A stretch of DNA of 13,747 bases from DASXTW01 sp046726275 (GCA_046726275.1 JBKPAF010000018.1:1-13747); one strand, 5' to 3'; counted from the first letter of the stretch, positions 6,381-13,274 are shown. The notes: a model not told the origin generated them from the sequence alone. Numbers and translations are program-made.

Positions 6381-6422
6381 GGGAATCGAGGAGGCAGAAT
6401 CCACGCCTCCTCGTCCGTTCCC
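6381..6422. terminator. Strong inverted repeat, possible factor-independent terminator
   Basis: A perfect 9-bp stem (CGAGGAGGC at 6387-6395 with GCCTCCTCG at 6405-6413) is extended by GGGAA/TTCCC at 6381-6385 and 6418-6422 across a small internal loop. The 10-bp palindrome CCTCGCGAGG follows at 6421-6430. There is no T-tract. Its place 9 nt after the stop at 6372 suits termination of that small gene. Confidence 0.4.
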
Positions 6423-6470
6423 TCGCGAGGCATCGAACAAGGGTGCCGCAGCGCGACCCCTCGTTTGTGA

Positions 6471-6605
6471 GGTGCCTTGGGAAGGGGAGCGGACGGAGCT
6501 GCAGAAGGATCCCCGTTCATCCATGTTGTGGTCAACGGTCCCAACGATGTCCTCGTGGAGCGAAAGCGGCGGACCGACGGTTTGGCGGAGAGAGCTCGGA
6601 ACTAA
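6471..6605 (+). pseudogene. Short open stretch resembling part of a CpaF/TadA-type ATPase
   Basis: Forty-four codons without a stop contain IHVVVNGPNDVLVERKRR, which recalls the V-N-G-P-x-x-V-x-V-E-R segment of the N-terminal domain of CpaF/TadA secretion ATPases. Nothing before or after continues the family, and no ribosome site or neighbouring pilus gene is seen, so at most it is a relic. The rest of 6423-6677 holds no supported gene. Confidence 0.2.
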
Positions 6606-6677
6606 CTCAGGGCCAGCGAGAAACGAGGCCGTAGGTCGGAGCCGCATGCGCGCATAAGGTGCGCCGCGCAGGGATCA

Positions 6678-7316
6678 TCACATCGCTGGACCGAGGCGCA
6701 TCAGCTCCTCGGTCAACGGCTCATCGAAGCGCACCGCGAGTACCTCGTCGCTCTTGGCCTCTCGGCCGCGCACGAAGAGAGCCAGCCGCAACAAGATTCC
6801 GCGTTCTAGGTCGACCACGAGCTCATACCGGTCCGCGCTTGGCCAGAGGACGATGTAGTCATGGCTCGTCGGTCGAGGCTGTCCGCTAACTCGGACTGCC
6901 TCGCGACCGGCAACGCGCACCGACTCGTGCGGCTCAAGCCACATCTCCGGGATGAGCATGTTCGGTTCCCACATCACCTGTCGGTACGTCTCCGGTCCGC
7001 CGAGGTAGGCGCCGCGCCCGGACCCCTCACCGAGATCCTCGAATCGGAAGTTGCGGAACGTCTGCTCGCCGTCGTGGATGCTGACGAGGCCGGCACCGGG
7101 ACCGCTCTCGGCATCGACGCGCCACCTGACCGGCGACTGGAACCAGACGTGGTCGACGGCCTCGACCTGCGCTTGGGCGAGCGTTGCCGGCCCCACGTCG
7201 TTCGATCGATGCGCCTCGACCAAGGCGGGCTCGAAGCGGTGTCTGATCCTGGCCTCGATGGTGGTGTACTGGCGGCGTGCGAGGTGCATGAGCTCGAGGA
7301 CGTCCTCCAGCTTCAT
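6678..7316 (-). CDS. LolA-fold-like protein A (paralog of the upstream gene)
   Basis: A 212-residue protein without a signal peptide or membrane helix. The order of motifs resembles LolA/LppX-type sheets: an opening helix (LMHLARRQYTTIEARIRHRF at 9-28), VWFQSPVRWRV at 57-67, a D-G turn at 82-83 (SIHDGEQTF), WEPNMLIPEMWLEP at 116-129, GREAVRVSGQPRPT at 137-150, and a last strand pair (YELVVDLERGILLRL at 164-178). It aligns along its whole length with the upstream gene (7313-8020), so the two are tandem paralogs. It starts with ATG inside that gene's stop codon (ATGA), with GAGGG 6 nt upstream, so the pair is translationally coupled. The fold is inferred from motif order; the ligand is unknown. 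Family members usually act outside the membrane, so the missing signal is odd. Confidence 0.7.
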   Translation of the reverse strand: MKLEDVLELMHLARRQYTTIEARIRHRFEPALVEAHRSNDVGPATLAQAQVEAVDHVWFQSPVRWRVDAESGPGAGLVSIHDGEQTFRNFRFEDLGEGSGRGAYLGGPETYRQVMWEPNMLIPEMWLEPHESVRVAGREAVRVSGQPRPTSHDYIVLWPSADRYELVVDLERGILLRLALFVRGREAKSDEVLAVRFDEPLTEELMRLGPAM

Positions 7317-8020
7317 GACGCGCCCTCGTGAAGGAAAAAGCGGTCGGGGATCACGGGATCGACCTTCAGCTCTACCACCTGCTCCCGGAGGAGCTCCTGA
7401 GCGTGCCAGAACGACCTGAGACGAAGGACGATTCCGAGCTCAAGGTCCACCACGAGCTCGTGCTGATCGCCTCCCGGCCACTCGAGCAGGATGAAGTCCA
7501 GGCCGCTTGGCCGTGGGGTCGGTCGGGGAGAGGCCCGGACGACGAGCCCTTTTCGACCCAGCACATGCATCTCCTCTCCCGGGTCGAGCCATAGCTCCGC
7601 GATCAGAAGGGCCGGGTCCCACAGCTCCTCGAACGGCTGCGTGTCGGACTCCGGCACCTCGACGCCCGTCCGTCCGGCGATCCCAGTCGTGAAGCCGTTC
7701 CTGTTCGTCGTCCACCATCGGTCGCCGTCGCGCCCCTGTTCGTCATCGGGAAGCCTCACCCGCCACCGCCGCGGCGACGCCACCCAGACATGGACGTCCT
7801 GCTCGCGCACGCCTAACGGCTCGAGACTCGGGCGGTCGCCTCGTGAGGTGATCAGGAGGTCGTCATCGACACGGACGCGCAGGGCGAGCTCAAGGGTCGA
7901 CCAGCGTTCGCGTGCCGAGTGCATCAGCCCGATGACGCGCCCAAGTCTTCCCACGACGGCATCGTGACACGGCTGGAACGACACGCTCGCGTTTAGACCG
8001 CAAGCTCGCGGGGCGGCCAC
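7313..8020 (-). CDS. LolA-fold-like protein B (paralog of the downstream gene)
   Basis: A frame of up to 235 residues. Shared landmarks with its paralog are VIGLMHSARERWSTLEL at 29-45, VWVASPRRWRV at 78-88, WDPALLIAELWLDP at 134-147, GRKGLVVRASPRPT at 155-168, and HELVVDLELGIVLRL at 187-201. The annotated GTG at 8020 gives about 22 extra N-terminal residues with no counterpart in the paralog and no ribosome site. GTG at 7984 or 7954 may be the true start; 7954 fits the paralog best. No signal peptide is seen from any of these starts. Upstream lie a nested inverted repeat (8051-8090) and a diverged copy of the dispersed repeat (8134-8158), so the operon promoter probably lies in 8021-8182. Confidence 0.7.
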   Translation of the reverse strand: MAAPRACGLNASVSFQPCHDAVVGRLGRVIGLMHSARERWSTLELALRVRVDDDLLITSRGDRPSLEPLGVREQDVHVWVASPRRWRVRLPDDEQGRDGDRWWTTNRNGFTTGIAGRTGVEVPESDTQPFEELWDPALLIAELWLDPGEEMHVLGRKGLVVRASPRPTPRPSGLDFILLEWPGGDQHELVVDLELGIVLRLRSFWHAQELLREQVVELKVDPVIPDRFFLHEGAS

Positions 8021-8050
8021 TCTGGGGCCAGCGATCGGCGGGGAAGGGCG

Positions 8051-8090
8051 AGCGCCCTGTTCCGAACGCGTTCACCCGGCTCAGGGCGCT
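8051..8090. promoter_or_regulatory. Nested inverted repeats upstream of the LolA-like pair
   Basis: AGCGCCCTG (8051-8059) and CAGGGCGCT (8082-8090) form a perfect 9-bp stem. Its 22-nt loop contains the perfect palindrome GAACGCGTTC (8064-8073). GCGTTCACC at 8068-8076 is also the exact reverse complement of GGTGAACGC at 8133-8141 inside repeat copy R5, allowing an alternative fold. It lies 31 bp before the GTG at 8020 and could act as leader RNA or as an operator. Confidence 0.4.
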
Positions 8091-8133
8091 GCAGTGCGCC
8101 GGTCCTGCTTCCCGGCGTGACAGGCCAAGATCG

Positions 8134-8158
8134 GTGAACGCAGAAGGAACCTTCCGGG
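8134..8158 (+). repeat. Dispersed intergenic repeat, copy R5 (strongly diverged)
   Basis: GTGAACGCAGAAGGAAC followed by CTTCCGGG matches the consensus GTCTACGCACAAGGAACTCT + GTCCG if two single-base gaps are allowed. The central AAGGAAC and flanking ACGCA are intact. It is the weakest copy; position and orientation match the other copies. Confidence 0.35.
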
Positions 8159-8182
8159 GGTCGAGACGGTGCGGACTCGCCG

Positions 8183-8433
8183 TCAGGAAGGGCCTGGGCC
8201 GAACGGATCACCGGGAAGGCGCTTTAGCGGGTCTGGCTCGTTACGCTCGCCAACCTTACGCATCAGCCGCTCCGGACACACCTCGGTACCAGCTTCGTCC
8301 CACCTGACGACCCATTCGTCGTGTAGGTCGTACGTCAGGATCCAGCCCGCTCCCCGACGGCGGTGTCGTGTGGGTGATCGCCAGGCGGACCGACATACTC
8401 GACACGATCCCCTTCGCGAAACTCGCCCGACAT
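8183..8433 (-). pseudogene. Small SH3-like protein, one frameshift
   Basis: From the ATG at 8433 the minus strand reads MSGEFREGDRVEYVGPPGD and then HPHDTAVGER. A stop follows in that frame, but the neighbouring frame continues as GWILTYDLHDEWVVRWDE, then AGTEVCPERLMRKV, to a stop at 8183. One missing base in the C-run at 8346-8348 would restore a protein of 83 residues. The alternation of short strands (GDRVEYVG ... GWILTYD ... WVVRWDEAGTEVCPERL) resembles KOW/SH3-like small barrels; this is a fold guess, not a family match. No clear ribosome site precedes the ATG. Repeat copy R4 lies 44 bp upstream. A sequencing error is as likely as a true pseudogene. Confidence 0.5.
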
Positions 8434-8476
8434 CGTTCAGCACGGTATGAGCCAGGAGGCGGTAAGAGACGCGTTG

Positions 8477-8511
8477 GTCTACGCGGAACTCTGTCCGCGG
8501 ATCACGATGGT
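8477..8511 (+). repeat. Dispersed intergenic repeat, copy R4
   Basis: 35 bases that match copy R3 nearly throughout, with one 4-base deletion after ACGC. It lies between the stop of the TolB-like gene and the start of the SH3-like gene, in the same orientation as the other copies. Confidence 0.7.
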
Positions 8512-8534
8512 GGCGGGTGATTCCGGCTGGACGA

Positions 8535-9680
8535 TCAGGGACGCCAACTCGTAGGCGAGTCCTGCATCGCCCCGTCATCGAAGACAAGGCGGACGTGGCC
8601 GCCATCGGCGTCCATGACGTAGATGGCGAGGCCCTGGACCCCGCCAAGACCCTCCGTCCTGAGTTCCTCGGGTGTGGCACCTCGATCGCTGCCGAAAAGA
8701 ATCTCGTCCCCGTCGGGCGACCAGGTCGGGCCAGCGTCCCATCCCCTCCAGCTGGTGAGCTGCTCGAGATTGGAACCGTCCGCGTCCATGACGTACACGT
8801 CCAAGTTCAAGTGCCGGTCCTCTGTCAGCGATCGCGAGCAAACGATCTTCGTGCCGTCGGGCGACCACTCGGGACCGTAGTAGTGGGCACCATCATTCGT
8901 GAGGCGCGTGAGCCCCGATCCGTCGATCCCGATCGTGTAGATGTTGGAGATACCGCCCTCGGAGAGGTCGATGACATCGCCGTCCCGCCGAGTGACGGCG
9001 AGCCGGGTGCCGTCAGGCGACCAGGACGGCGCTTCCCAGTGCTGACCCTCGAGGACGAGGCGCGGGTCGCCACCGGAAGCGGACACGACCCAGATCCCGA
9101 TTGGACCGTCGGACTCTCCTGTCGGGTCGGGATGCCGCTGTCCCATGAACGCGATCTGCTTCCCGTCCGGCGACCAGGAGGGCAGGTCTACCCCGAACTC
9201 GTCGGTGAGCGCCATGAGCGCGCTGCCGTCGGCCTTCATCACCCAGAGGGTCGGATACTCATCGGCGGGGTCGCTCCCCACGAATGCGATGCGGTCGCCG
9301 CCGGGAGACCACACGGCCTTTGTGTTGTTGCCGCTCGGCTGCGGAAGCGGGCCTGCGTGGGTGCCGTCCTCCCGGACCGACCAGATCCTGGTCCTGAAGT
9401 ACGCGGGGTCCTCAGGGTGCGCCTCGACGCGCTCGAACAGGATCGGCTGGGCGTGACCACCCGAACCGACCGATCCCGAGGAGCCGAGGAACGCACGTCC
9501 GGCGAACGCGATGCCGACAACGGCCACCGCCAACGCGACCACCGTGGCTGCCAGGCGGTGTTGTGGGGTGGGCGGCCGGTCACCTCTGCGGAGTTCCGAG
9601 AGCCGTTCCTCGACATCGATGGGCAAATCATCGATCGCCGCCGACAGGTGACGGCGGATGGTGAGGTCTCGTTCGGTCAT
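8535..9680 (-). CDS. Membrane-anchored TolB-like beta-propeller protein, partner of sigma-2
   Basis: A 381-residue protein. Residues 1-41 are cytoplasmic, with acidic and basic helices (ERDLTIRRHLSAAIDDLP...); residues 42-60 form one membrane helix (RLAATVVALAVAVVGIAFA); the rest lies outside. The outer part has five WSPDG-type strand motifs of the TolB/PD40 family, with Trp at 124, 169, 220, 272 and 320, plus a closing SPTSWRP at 375-381, consistent with a six-bladed propeller. Several blades carry MDADG or KADG turns. The ATG overlaps the sigma-2 stop (ATGA), with GGGGAGG about 4 nt upstream. By coupling and topology it is the likely anti-sigma or sensor for sigma-2. No zinc anti-sigma motif was seen. 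The propeller call is firm, the regulatory role inferred. Confidence 0.85.
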   Translation of the reverse strand: MTERDLTIRRHLSAAIDDLPIDVEERLSELRRGDRPPTPQHRLAATVVALAVAVVGIAFAGRAFLGSSGSVGSGGHAQPILFERVEAHPEDPAYFRTRIWSVREDGTHAGPLPQPSGNNTKAVWSPGGDRIAFVGSDPADEYPTLWVMKADGSALMALTDEFGVDLPSWSPDGKQIAFMGQRHPDPTGESDGPIGIWVVSASGGDPRLVLEGQHWEAPSWSPDGTRLAVTRRDGDVIDLSEGGISNIYTIGIDGSGLTRLTNDGAHYYGPEWSPDGTKIVCSRSLTEDRHLNLDVYVMDADGSNLEQLTSWRGWDAGPTWSPDGDEILFGSDRGATPEELRTEGLGGVQGLAIYVMDADGGHVRLVFDDGAMQDSPTSWRP

Positions 9681-10189
9681 GCTTCCTCCCCAAGAATTTC
9701 GCGGAGCTTCGCGCGGGCCCGTGCTAGTTGCACCCGGACGGTGGATGGGCGAATTCCGAGAAGCTCACTGGTGGTCGCTCCGTCGTATCCGAGGTAGTCA
9801 ACGAGGACGACGCACTCCCGCTGACGGGCGCTCAGCGCCCCAAGCGCCTGGAAGACGGCGATGCGGCCAGTGATGCCCTCAGCGAGATCTGATGAGCCTC
9901 CGCTCGTCTGTCGCTCCAGGCCGAGCAAGCGGAGTGGCCGGCGACGGCGCAAGTACGAGCATGCTTCATTCAGCGACACTCGGAAGACGAAGTTCCGCGC
10001 ATGATTCTGGGACGCCATAGCGTCCCATCGCTTCCACAATCGTATGAAGCCCTCCTGAGCGAACTCCTGCCCGAGATCCACGTCCCGCACCACCAGCGTG
10101 GTCGAGCGGACAACGACCGGGAACCACTCGCGATAGAAGGCATCGAAGGCGCCGGGCCGCACCGAAGGCTCGATGATCTCGGTTTCCAT
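9677..10189 (-). CDS. ECF-type RNA polymerase sigma factor (sigma-2)
   Basis: A 170-residue protein. Sigma region 2 lies at about 12-83 (GAFDAFYREWFPVVVRSTTL ... QEFAQEGFIRLWKRWD ... FRVSLNEACSYLRRRR). Region 4 lies at about 113-163, with ARQRECVVLVDYLGYDGATT, SELLGIRPSTVRVQLARARA and KLR. The layout is that of ECF factors. AGGGGA precedes the ATG at only 1-2 nt spacing, so the start may be slightly different. The gene heads a two-gene minus-strand operon with the TolB-like partner and diverges from the damaged ABC ATPase gene across about 108 bp. Confidence 0.9.
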   Translation of the reverse strand: METEIIEPSVRPGAFDAFYREWFPVVVRSTTLVVRDVDLGQEFAQEGFIRLWKRWDAMASQNHARNFVFRVSLNEACSYLRRRRPLRLLGLERQTSGGSSDLAEGITGRIAVFQALGALSARQRECVVLVDYLGYDGATTSELLGIRPSTVRVQLARARAKLREILGEEA

Positions 10190-10297
10190 CTCCCCTATCT
10201 ACGCTCCAGAGCCCGCTCGTGCTTACATCGAACCCCCAACACTCATCAGCGGCCAGTCCCAAGCGGTCAGTTCAGTTCGTCCTCGTCCTCGGTCCAC

Positions 10298-10994
10298 GTG
10301 AGAACGACGAACAGCGCGACGATCGACGACGTTACGCTTTCCGTTGATCCCGGGCAGGTCGTTGCCGTCACCGGGCCATCTGGCTCCGGGAAGTCGACGC
10401 TGCTCCACGTGATCGGCGCGATGGATCTGGCAGACGCTGGCACGATCCGGGTGGGGGATCGCGAGGTTACCGCGCTTTTTCGGCGCGAACGCGCGGCGTT
10501 ACGGCGAACGATCGGCTTCGTCTTCCAGCGGTTCCACCCGCTGCCCGCACTGACGGTGGGGGACAACGTCGCCGCGCCGCTCATCCCCGTTCGAAGCTCG
10601 TTCGACCCGAATGAGCGCGCGCGCGGGCTGCTTGCAGCGGTCGGCCTGGCGGACCGGGCGGCGGCCCTGCCCTCGACACTATCCGGAGGCGAGCAGCAGC
10701 GGGTAGCAATCGCCCGAGCGCTGATCAACGACCCCGGGCTGGTGCTTGCCGACGAACCCACCGGGAACCTGGACTCGGTGACGGGAGGGGGAGATCATCG
10801 ACCTGCTCCTCGATCTCCGGCGCGAGCGCGGCATGACCGTCCTGGTGGCGACACACGACCCGCTCGTCGCCTCGCGGTGTGACCGCATCGTTCGACTGCG
10901 TGACGGCCGGGTGATCGAAGAGCTGGACGTGGCGCCGAACTTGAGCGCCTCGGAGGTACTGGCCCGGATCGGCCGCCTCGACGCGGGCGGATAG
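10298..10994 (+). pseudogene. ABC transporter ATP-binding protein (MacB/LolD type), frameshifted and 5'-shortened
   Basis: All core ATPase motifs are present: Walker A GPSGSGKST at 26-34, Q-loop VFQ at 75-77, signature LSGGEQQR at 128-135, Walker B LVLADEP at 148-154, and D-loop NLDS. The frame breaks after DSVTG because the G-run at 10787-10791 has five bases where four would give GGEIIDLLLDL. In the shifted frame the protein continues with MTVLVATHDP (H-loop His) and RCDRIVRLRDGRV to the stop at 10992. The start at GTG 10298 lacks the roughly 25 N-terminal residues and A-loop aromatic usual in the family, and no better start is seen upstream. These ATPases power FtsX/MacB-type permeases, and none is encoded here. 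Confidence 0.75.
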
Positions 10995-11014
10995 CCAGGC
11001 GCGGGAGGAGGCTC

Positions 11015-11056
11015 GTGGGCAGTTTCCTCCGAGTCACCTCCGACATCGCCGGAGCA
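11015..11056 (+). pseudogene. Possible first codons of a lost permease gene
   Basis: Twenty nucleotides after the ABC ATPase stop, GGGAGGAGG lies 3 nt before a GTG that begins V-G-S-F-L-R-V-T-S-D-I-A-G. This resembles the cytoplasmic start of FtsX-like permeases and sits where the permease should be. The frame then degenerates and no membrane helix follows, so the gene appears cut off near 11055. The evidence is position, ribosome site and a dozen residues only. Confidence 0.25.
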
Positions 11057-11159
11057 TGTGGCGACGCTCATCGTTGGGATCCAGCTCGCGGCCGCACGGC
11101 CAGCCGAACGGACCGGGCGCCTCGTTTGTTCATGGCAAGTGGTGGTGTTCCAGACTCGG

Positions 11160-11654
11160 ATGGTGACGGCCGCCGGCGCCAGCTTCAGCGACTTCTTCGC
11201 CGAGCGCTACGGGCGGCTGGCTCGAGCGTGCCTGCTTCTCACGGGGAGCGCCGCCGAGGGCGAAGACCTTGCCCAGGAGGCCATGGCCAGAATCCTCGAG
11301 CGCTGGGACCGGGTCTCGGTCATGGACGATCCGGACGGATATCTCTACCGGACGGCGCTCAACCTCCACCGGAACGCGCTGAAGCGCCTCGCGATGGCAG
11401 CACGACGTCAGGCATCCCGCGATCTTCCGGATCCGATCGCGGATACGGACGACGCCGAGCGCCGACTCGATCTCCTTCGGGCCATCCGGTCGTTGCCACG
11501 GACTCAGCGCGAGGCGCTCGTCCTCGTGGGATGGCTGGGGCACACTGCCGAGGAGGCGGGCCGACTGCTCGGGATTCGGCCGGCATCGGTTCGGGGACGG
11601 CTCCATCGGGCCAGGGCGAGCCTGCGAGAGCGGTACGGAGGTTCGGATGGATGA
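11160..11654 (+). CDS. ECF-type RNA polymerase sigma factor (sigma-3)
   Basis: A 164-residue protein with sigma region 2 at about 8-78 (SFSDFFAERYGRLARACLLL ... GEDLAQEAMARILERWDRV ... YLYRTALNLHRNALKR). Region 4 is at about 104-157 (LPRTQREALVLVGWLGHTAE, then EAGRLLGIRPASVRGRLHRA). The organisation resembles the actinobacterial SigE-like ECF group. The frame is open from 11058, but the ATG at 11160 is chosen because sigma similarity begins ten residues later and the upstream codons do not look conserved; neither start has a good ribosome site. The last 8 bp overlap the next gene, so the two are translationally coupled. Confidence 0.88.
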   Translation: MVTAAGASFSDFFAERYGRLARACLLLTGSAAEGEDLAQEAMARILERWDRVSVMDDPDGYLYRTALNLHRNALKRLAMAARRQASRDLPDPIADTDDAERRLDLLRAIRSLPRTQREALVLVGWLGHTAEEAGRLLGIRPASVRGRLHRARASLRERYGGSDG

Positions 11655-13029
11655 CGTGAAGGAGCTGTTGCAGGATGCCGTGGGGTCGTTCGAGCCCAGG
11701 GGAGACGAGCGCGCGATCGAGGCTCGCGTCGAGCGGCGCCGGAGGATCCGTCGGATGATCGCGGGCGTCGTAGGCGTCGCCGTCTTCGCGCTCGCCGGCT
11801 GGTTCGCGTGGGCGGCCTTCAGGTCGGTCGAGCCGCGCATCGGTTCGACGGAGTTCGGAACCTACGACCTGTCCGACTTCGACGTATCCGAGTACGTTGA
11901 TCCACGGATCGATGAGGTCGATCCAACGCAGGCCGAAGTCTCGTTCACGACAGATTGGTCTTCGGACCGCTATCCGGGCGTCCATCGATGCGAGTTGCAG
12001 GTGTTCGACGCGTCCGGTACACGGATCGGATCACTGACGTTCGAGATGACGTCGTTGTCGCAGGGTCGGCATCATCCGATGACGGTGCCCGTAACGGCTC
12101 CGCTCGATGAAGCGACGGCGACAGGAGACTGTGAGGTCGAGCGTCTCGACGTGCCGGTCGCGTACGTGATCTCGGAGGAACATGCGGTCTTCGGGCGAAC
12201 GGTCGAGATCGCGTATCACGTTGAATGGCCCGACGGCCTTCCCCCGGATGGCTATCCGAGCACGAATGCCTGCACGGCCGCCTTGTGGACCGACGACGGA
12301 CTCATCGCTACTGCGAAGTTCACGCTGTTGGTCGGCGTAGGCGACCTCGCGACCGATGCCGGCATCGACCCGGGCGACGTGCCCGCGCGTGCCGGTCCCA
12401 CCGTGGCGTGCGAGCCGTTCGAACGCGAGGGCGTATTCCCGGCGCCGGAGCCGTGGGCGGGGGAGGGACGCTTTCCGGAGATTGACGTCCTGCTCGGTGC
12501 TGACCTCGCCGCAGCGCTTCGCGTGGAGCCCCACGCGTGGTCCGTCGGTTCGACAATCGAGGTGACGGAGATGGGGGTTCTCCTCGACGGGACGCTCACC
12601 CCCGATTGCGCCACGACCCCGGACCTGGCGGTGCTCGTGCAGCAGGTCGGCGACGGAACGTTCTACTGCGCGGTCGCCGAGACGCAGATCAAGGCATGGA
12701 TCCTCGCGCAGCGCCTGGCCGGACACCTGCCCACGGAGGCACAGATCGAGGCCCAACGGACGGCTGAAGATCGACCCAGGATCGGAGGGATGCCCGAAGA
12801 CGTCGACGGTGACGGCATGATCTCGGACTCCGGCGCCGAGCGCATCCCCGAGCTCGTGTTGGCGTCCGGCGACGACGGAACATCCGGGTACGTGCGCTAT
12901 GAAGACCTCGAAGGCGTGGAGCCGTCCACCCCCGAAGAGGCCGCCGAAATCTCCAGCAGGCCGAGGATCGTTCCGCTCTACGCTGAAGACGGCGTGACGA
13001 TCATCGGTCGATACACGATCAGCCGATAG
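11647..13029 (+). CDS. Large membrane-anchored partner of sigma-3 (putative anti-sigma, 460 aa)
   Basis: Starts with ATG at 11647 inside the sigma-3 gene (8-bp overlap). Residues 1-35 are cytoplasmic and end in a strongly basic run (RVERRRRIRR). Residues 36-58 form one membrane helix (MIAGVVGVAVFALAGWFAWA). The outer 400 residues contain two tandem related segments at about 96-135 and 190-235, each with a V-x-F/Y-x-x-x-W strand, a Y-P turn, a Cys, a D-x-G turn and a closing F strand, suggesting duplicated Ig-like sandwiches. Residues 385-396 (DVDGDGMISDSG) resemble a calcium-binding EF-hand/dockerin loop, but position 12 is Gly instead of Glu. The C-terminus is VPLYAEDGVTIIGRYTIS. No family was named. 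The anti-sigma role is inferred from overlap and topology. Confidence 0.8.
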   Translation: MDDVKELLQDAVGSFEPRGDERAIEARVERRRRIRRMIAGVVGVAVFALAGWFAWAAFRSVEPRIGSTEFGTYDLSDFDVSEYVDPRIDEVDPTQAEVSFTTDWSSDRYPGVHRCELQVFDASGTRIGSLTFEMTSLSQGRHHPMTVPVTAPLDEATATGDCEVERLDVPVAYVISEEHAVFGRTVEIAYHVEWPDGLPPDGYPSTNACTAALWTDDGLIATAKFTLLVGVGDLATDAGIDPGDVPARAGPTVACEPFEREGVFPAPEPWAGEGRFPEIDVLLGADLAAALRVEPHAWSVGSTIEVTEMGVLLDGTLTPDCATTPDLAVLVQQVGDGTFYCAVAETQIKAWILAQRLAGHLPTEAQIEAQRTAEDRPRIGGMPEDVDGDGMISDSGAERIPELVLASGDDGTSGYVRYEDLEGVEPSTPEEAAEISSRPRIVPLYAEDGVTIIGRYTISR

Positions 13030-13274
13030 GTCAGGGGAGGTGGCAAGGCGCCGTGCTCTACGAGGAGTATGGCGAAGAGCTGTCCCCAGGGTCGGTAGCA
13101 AACATCGTCTGTGGGGCAGGGAAGACCATCATAACAAGACGCGCGCCGGCGCAGCTGGTCGTTGATACCGTAGGAAGTCCGATCGGATCTTGGTATTCGA
13201 GCCCCGGCTGTTGGTCGCCTTCGACTGGGGAGGCAAACAAGTAGCGAGGTCTCGGAGTAAGTTCTGAGGTGGGA

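Noticed and set aside
914..8511. CRISPR array or integron attC series for the dispersed repeat
   Set aside because: Copies are hundreds to thousands of bases apart with whole genes between them. They lack the attC core GTTRRRY and its symmetric arms, and there is no cas gene or integrase.
8517..9797. Long plus-strand open frame (426 codons) opposite the TolB-like gene
   Set aside because: It mirrors the minus-strand gene, whose WSPDG repeats and membrane helix are clear. The antisense product has no domain and arises from GC-rich codon bias.
12031..13101. Minus-strand open frame (356 codons) opposite the sigma-3 partner
   Set aside because: The plus-strand gene overlaps its sigma gene and has a coherent membrane topology; the antisense product is Arg/His-rich with no motif.
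13053..13244. 63-codon open frame between the sigma-3 partner and the scramblase-like gene
   Set aside because: It has only a weak AAGG ribosome site and no motif, helix or composition to support it.
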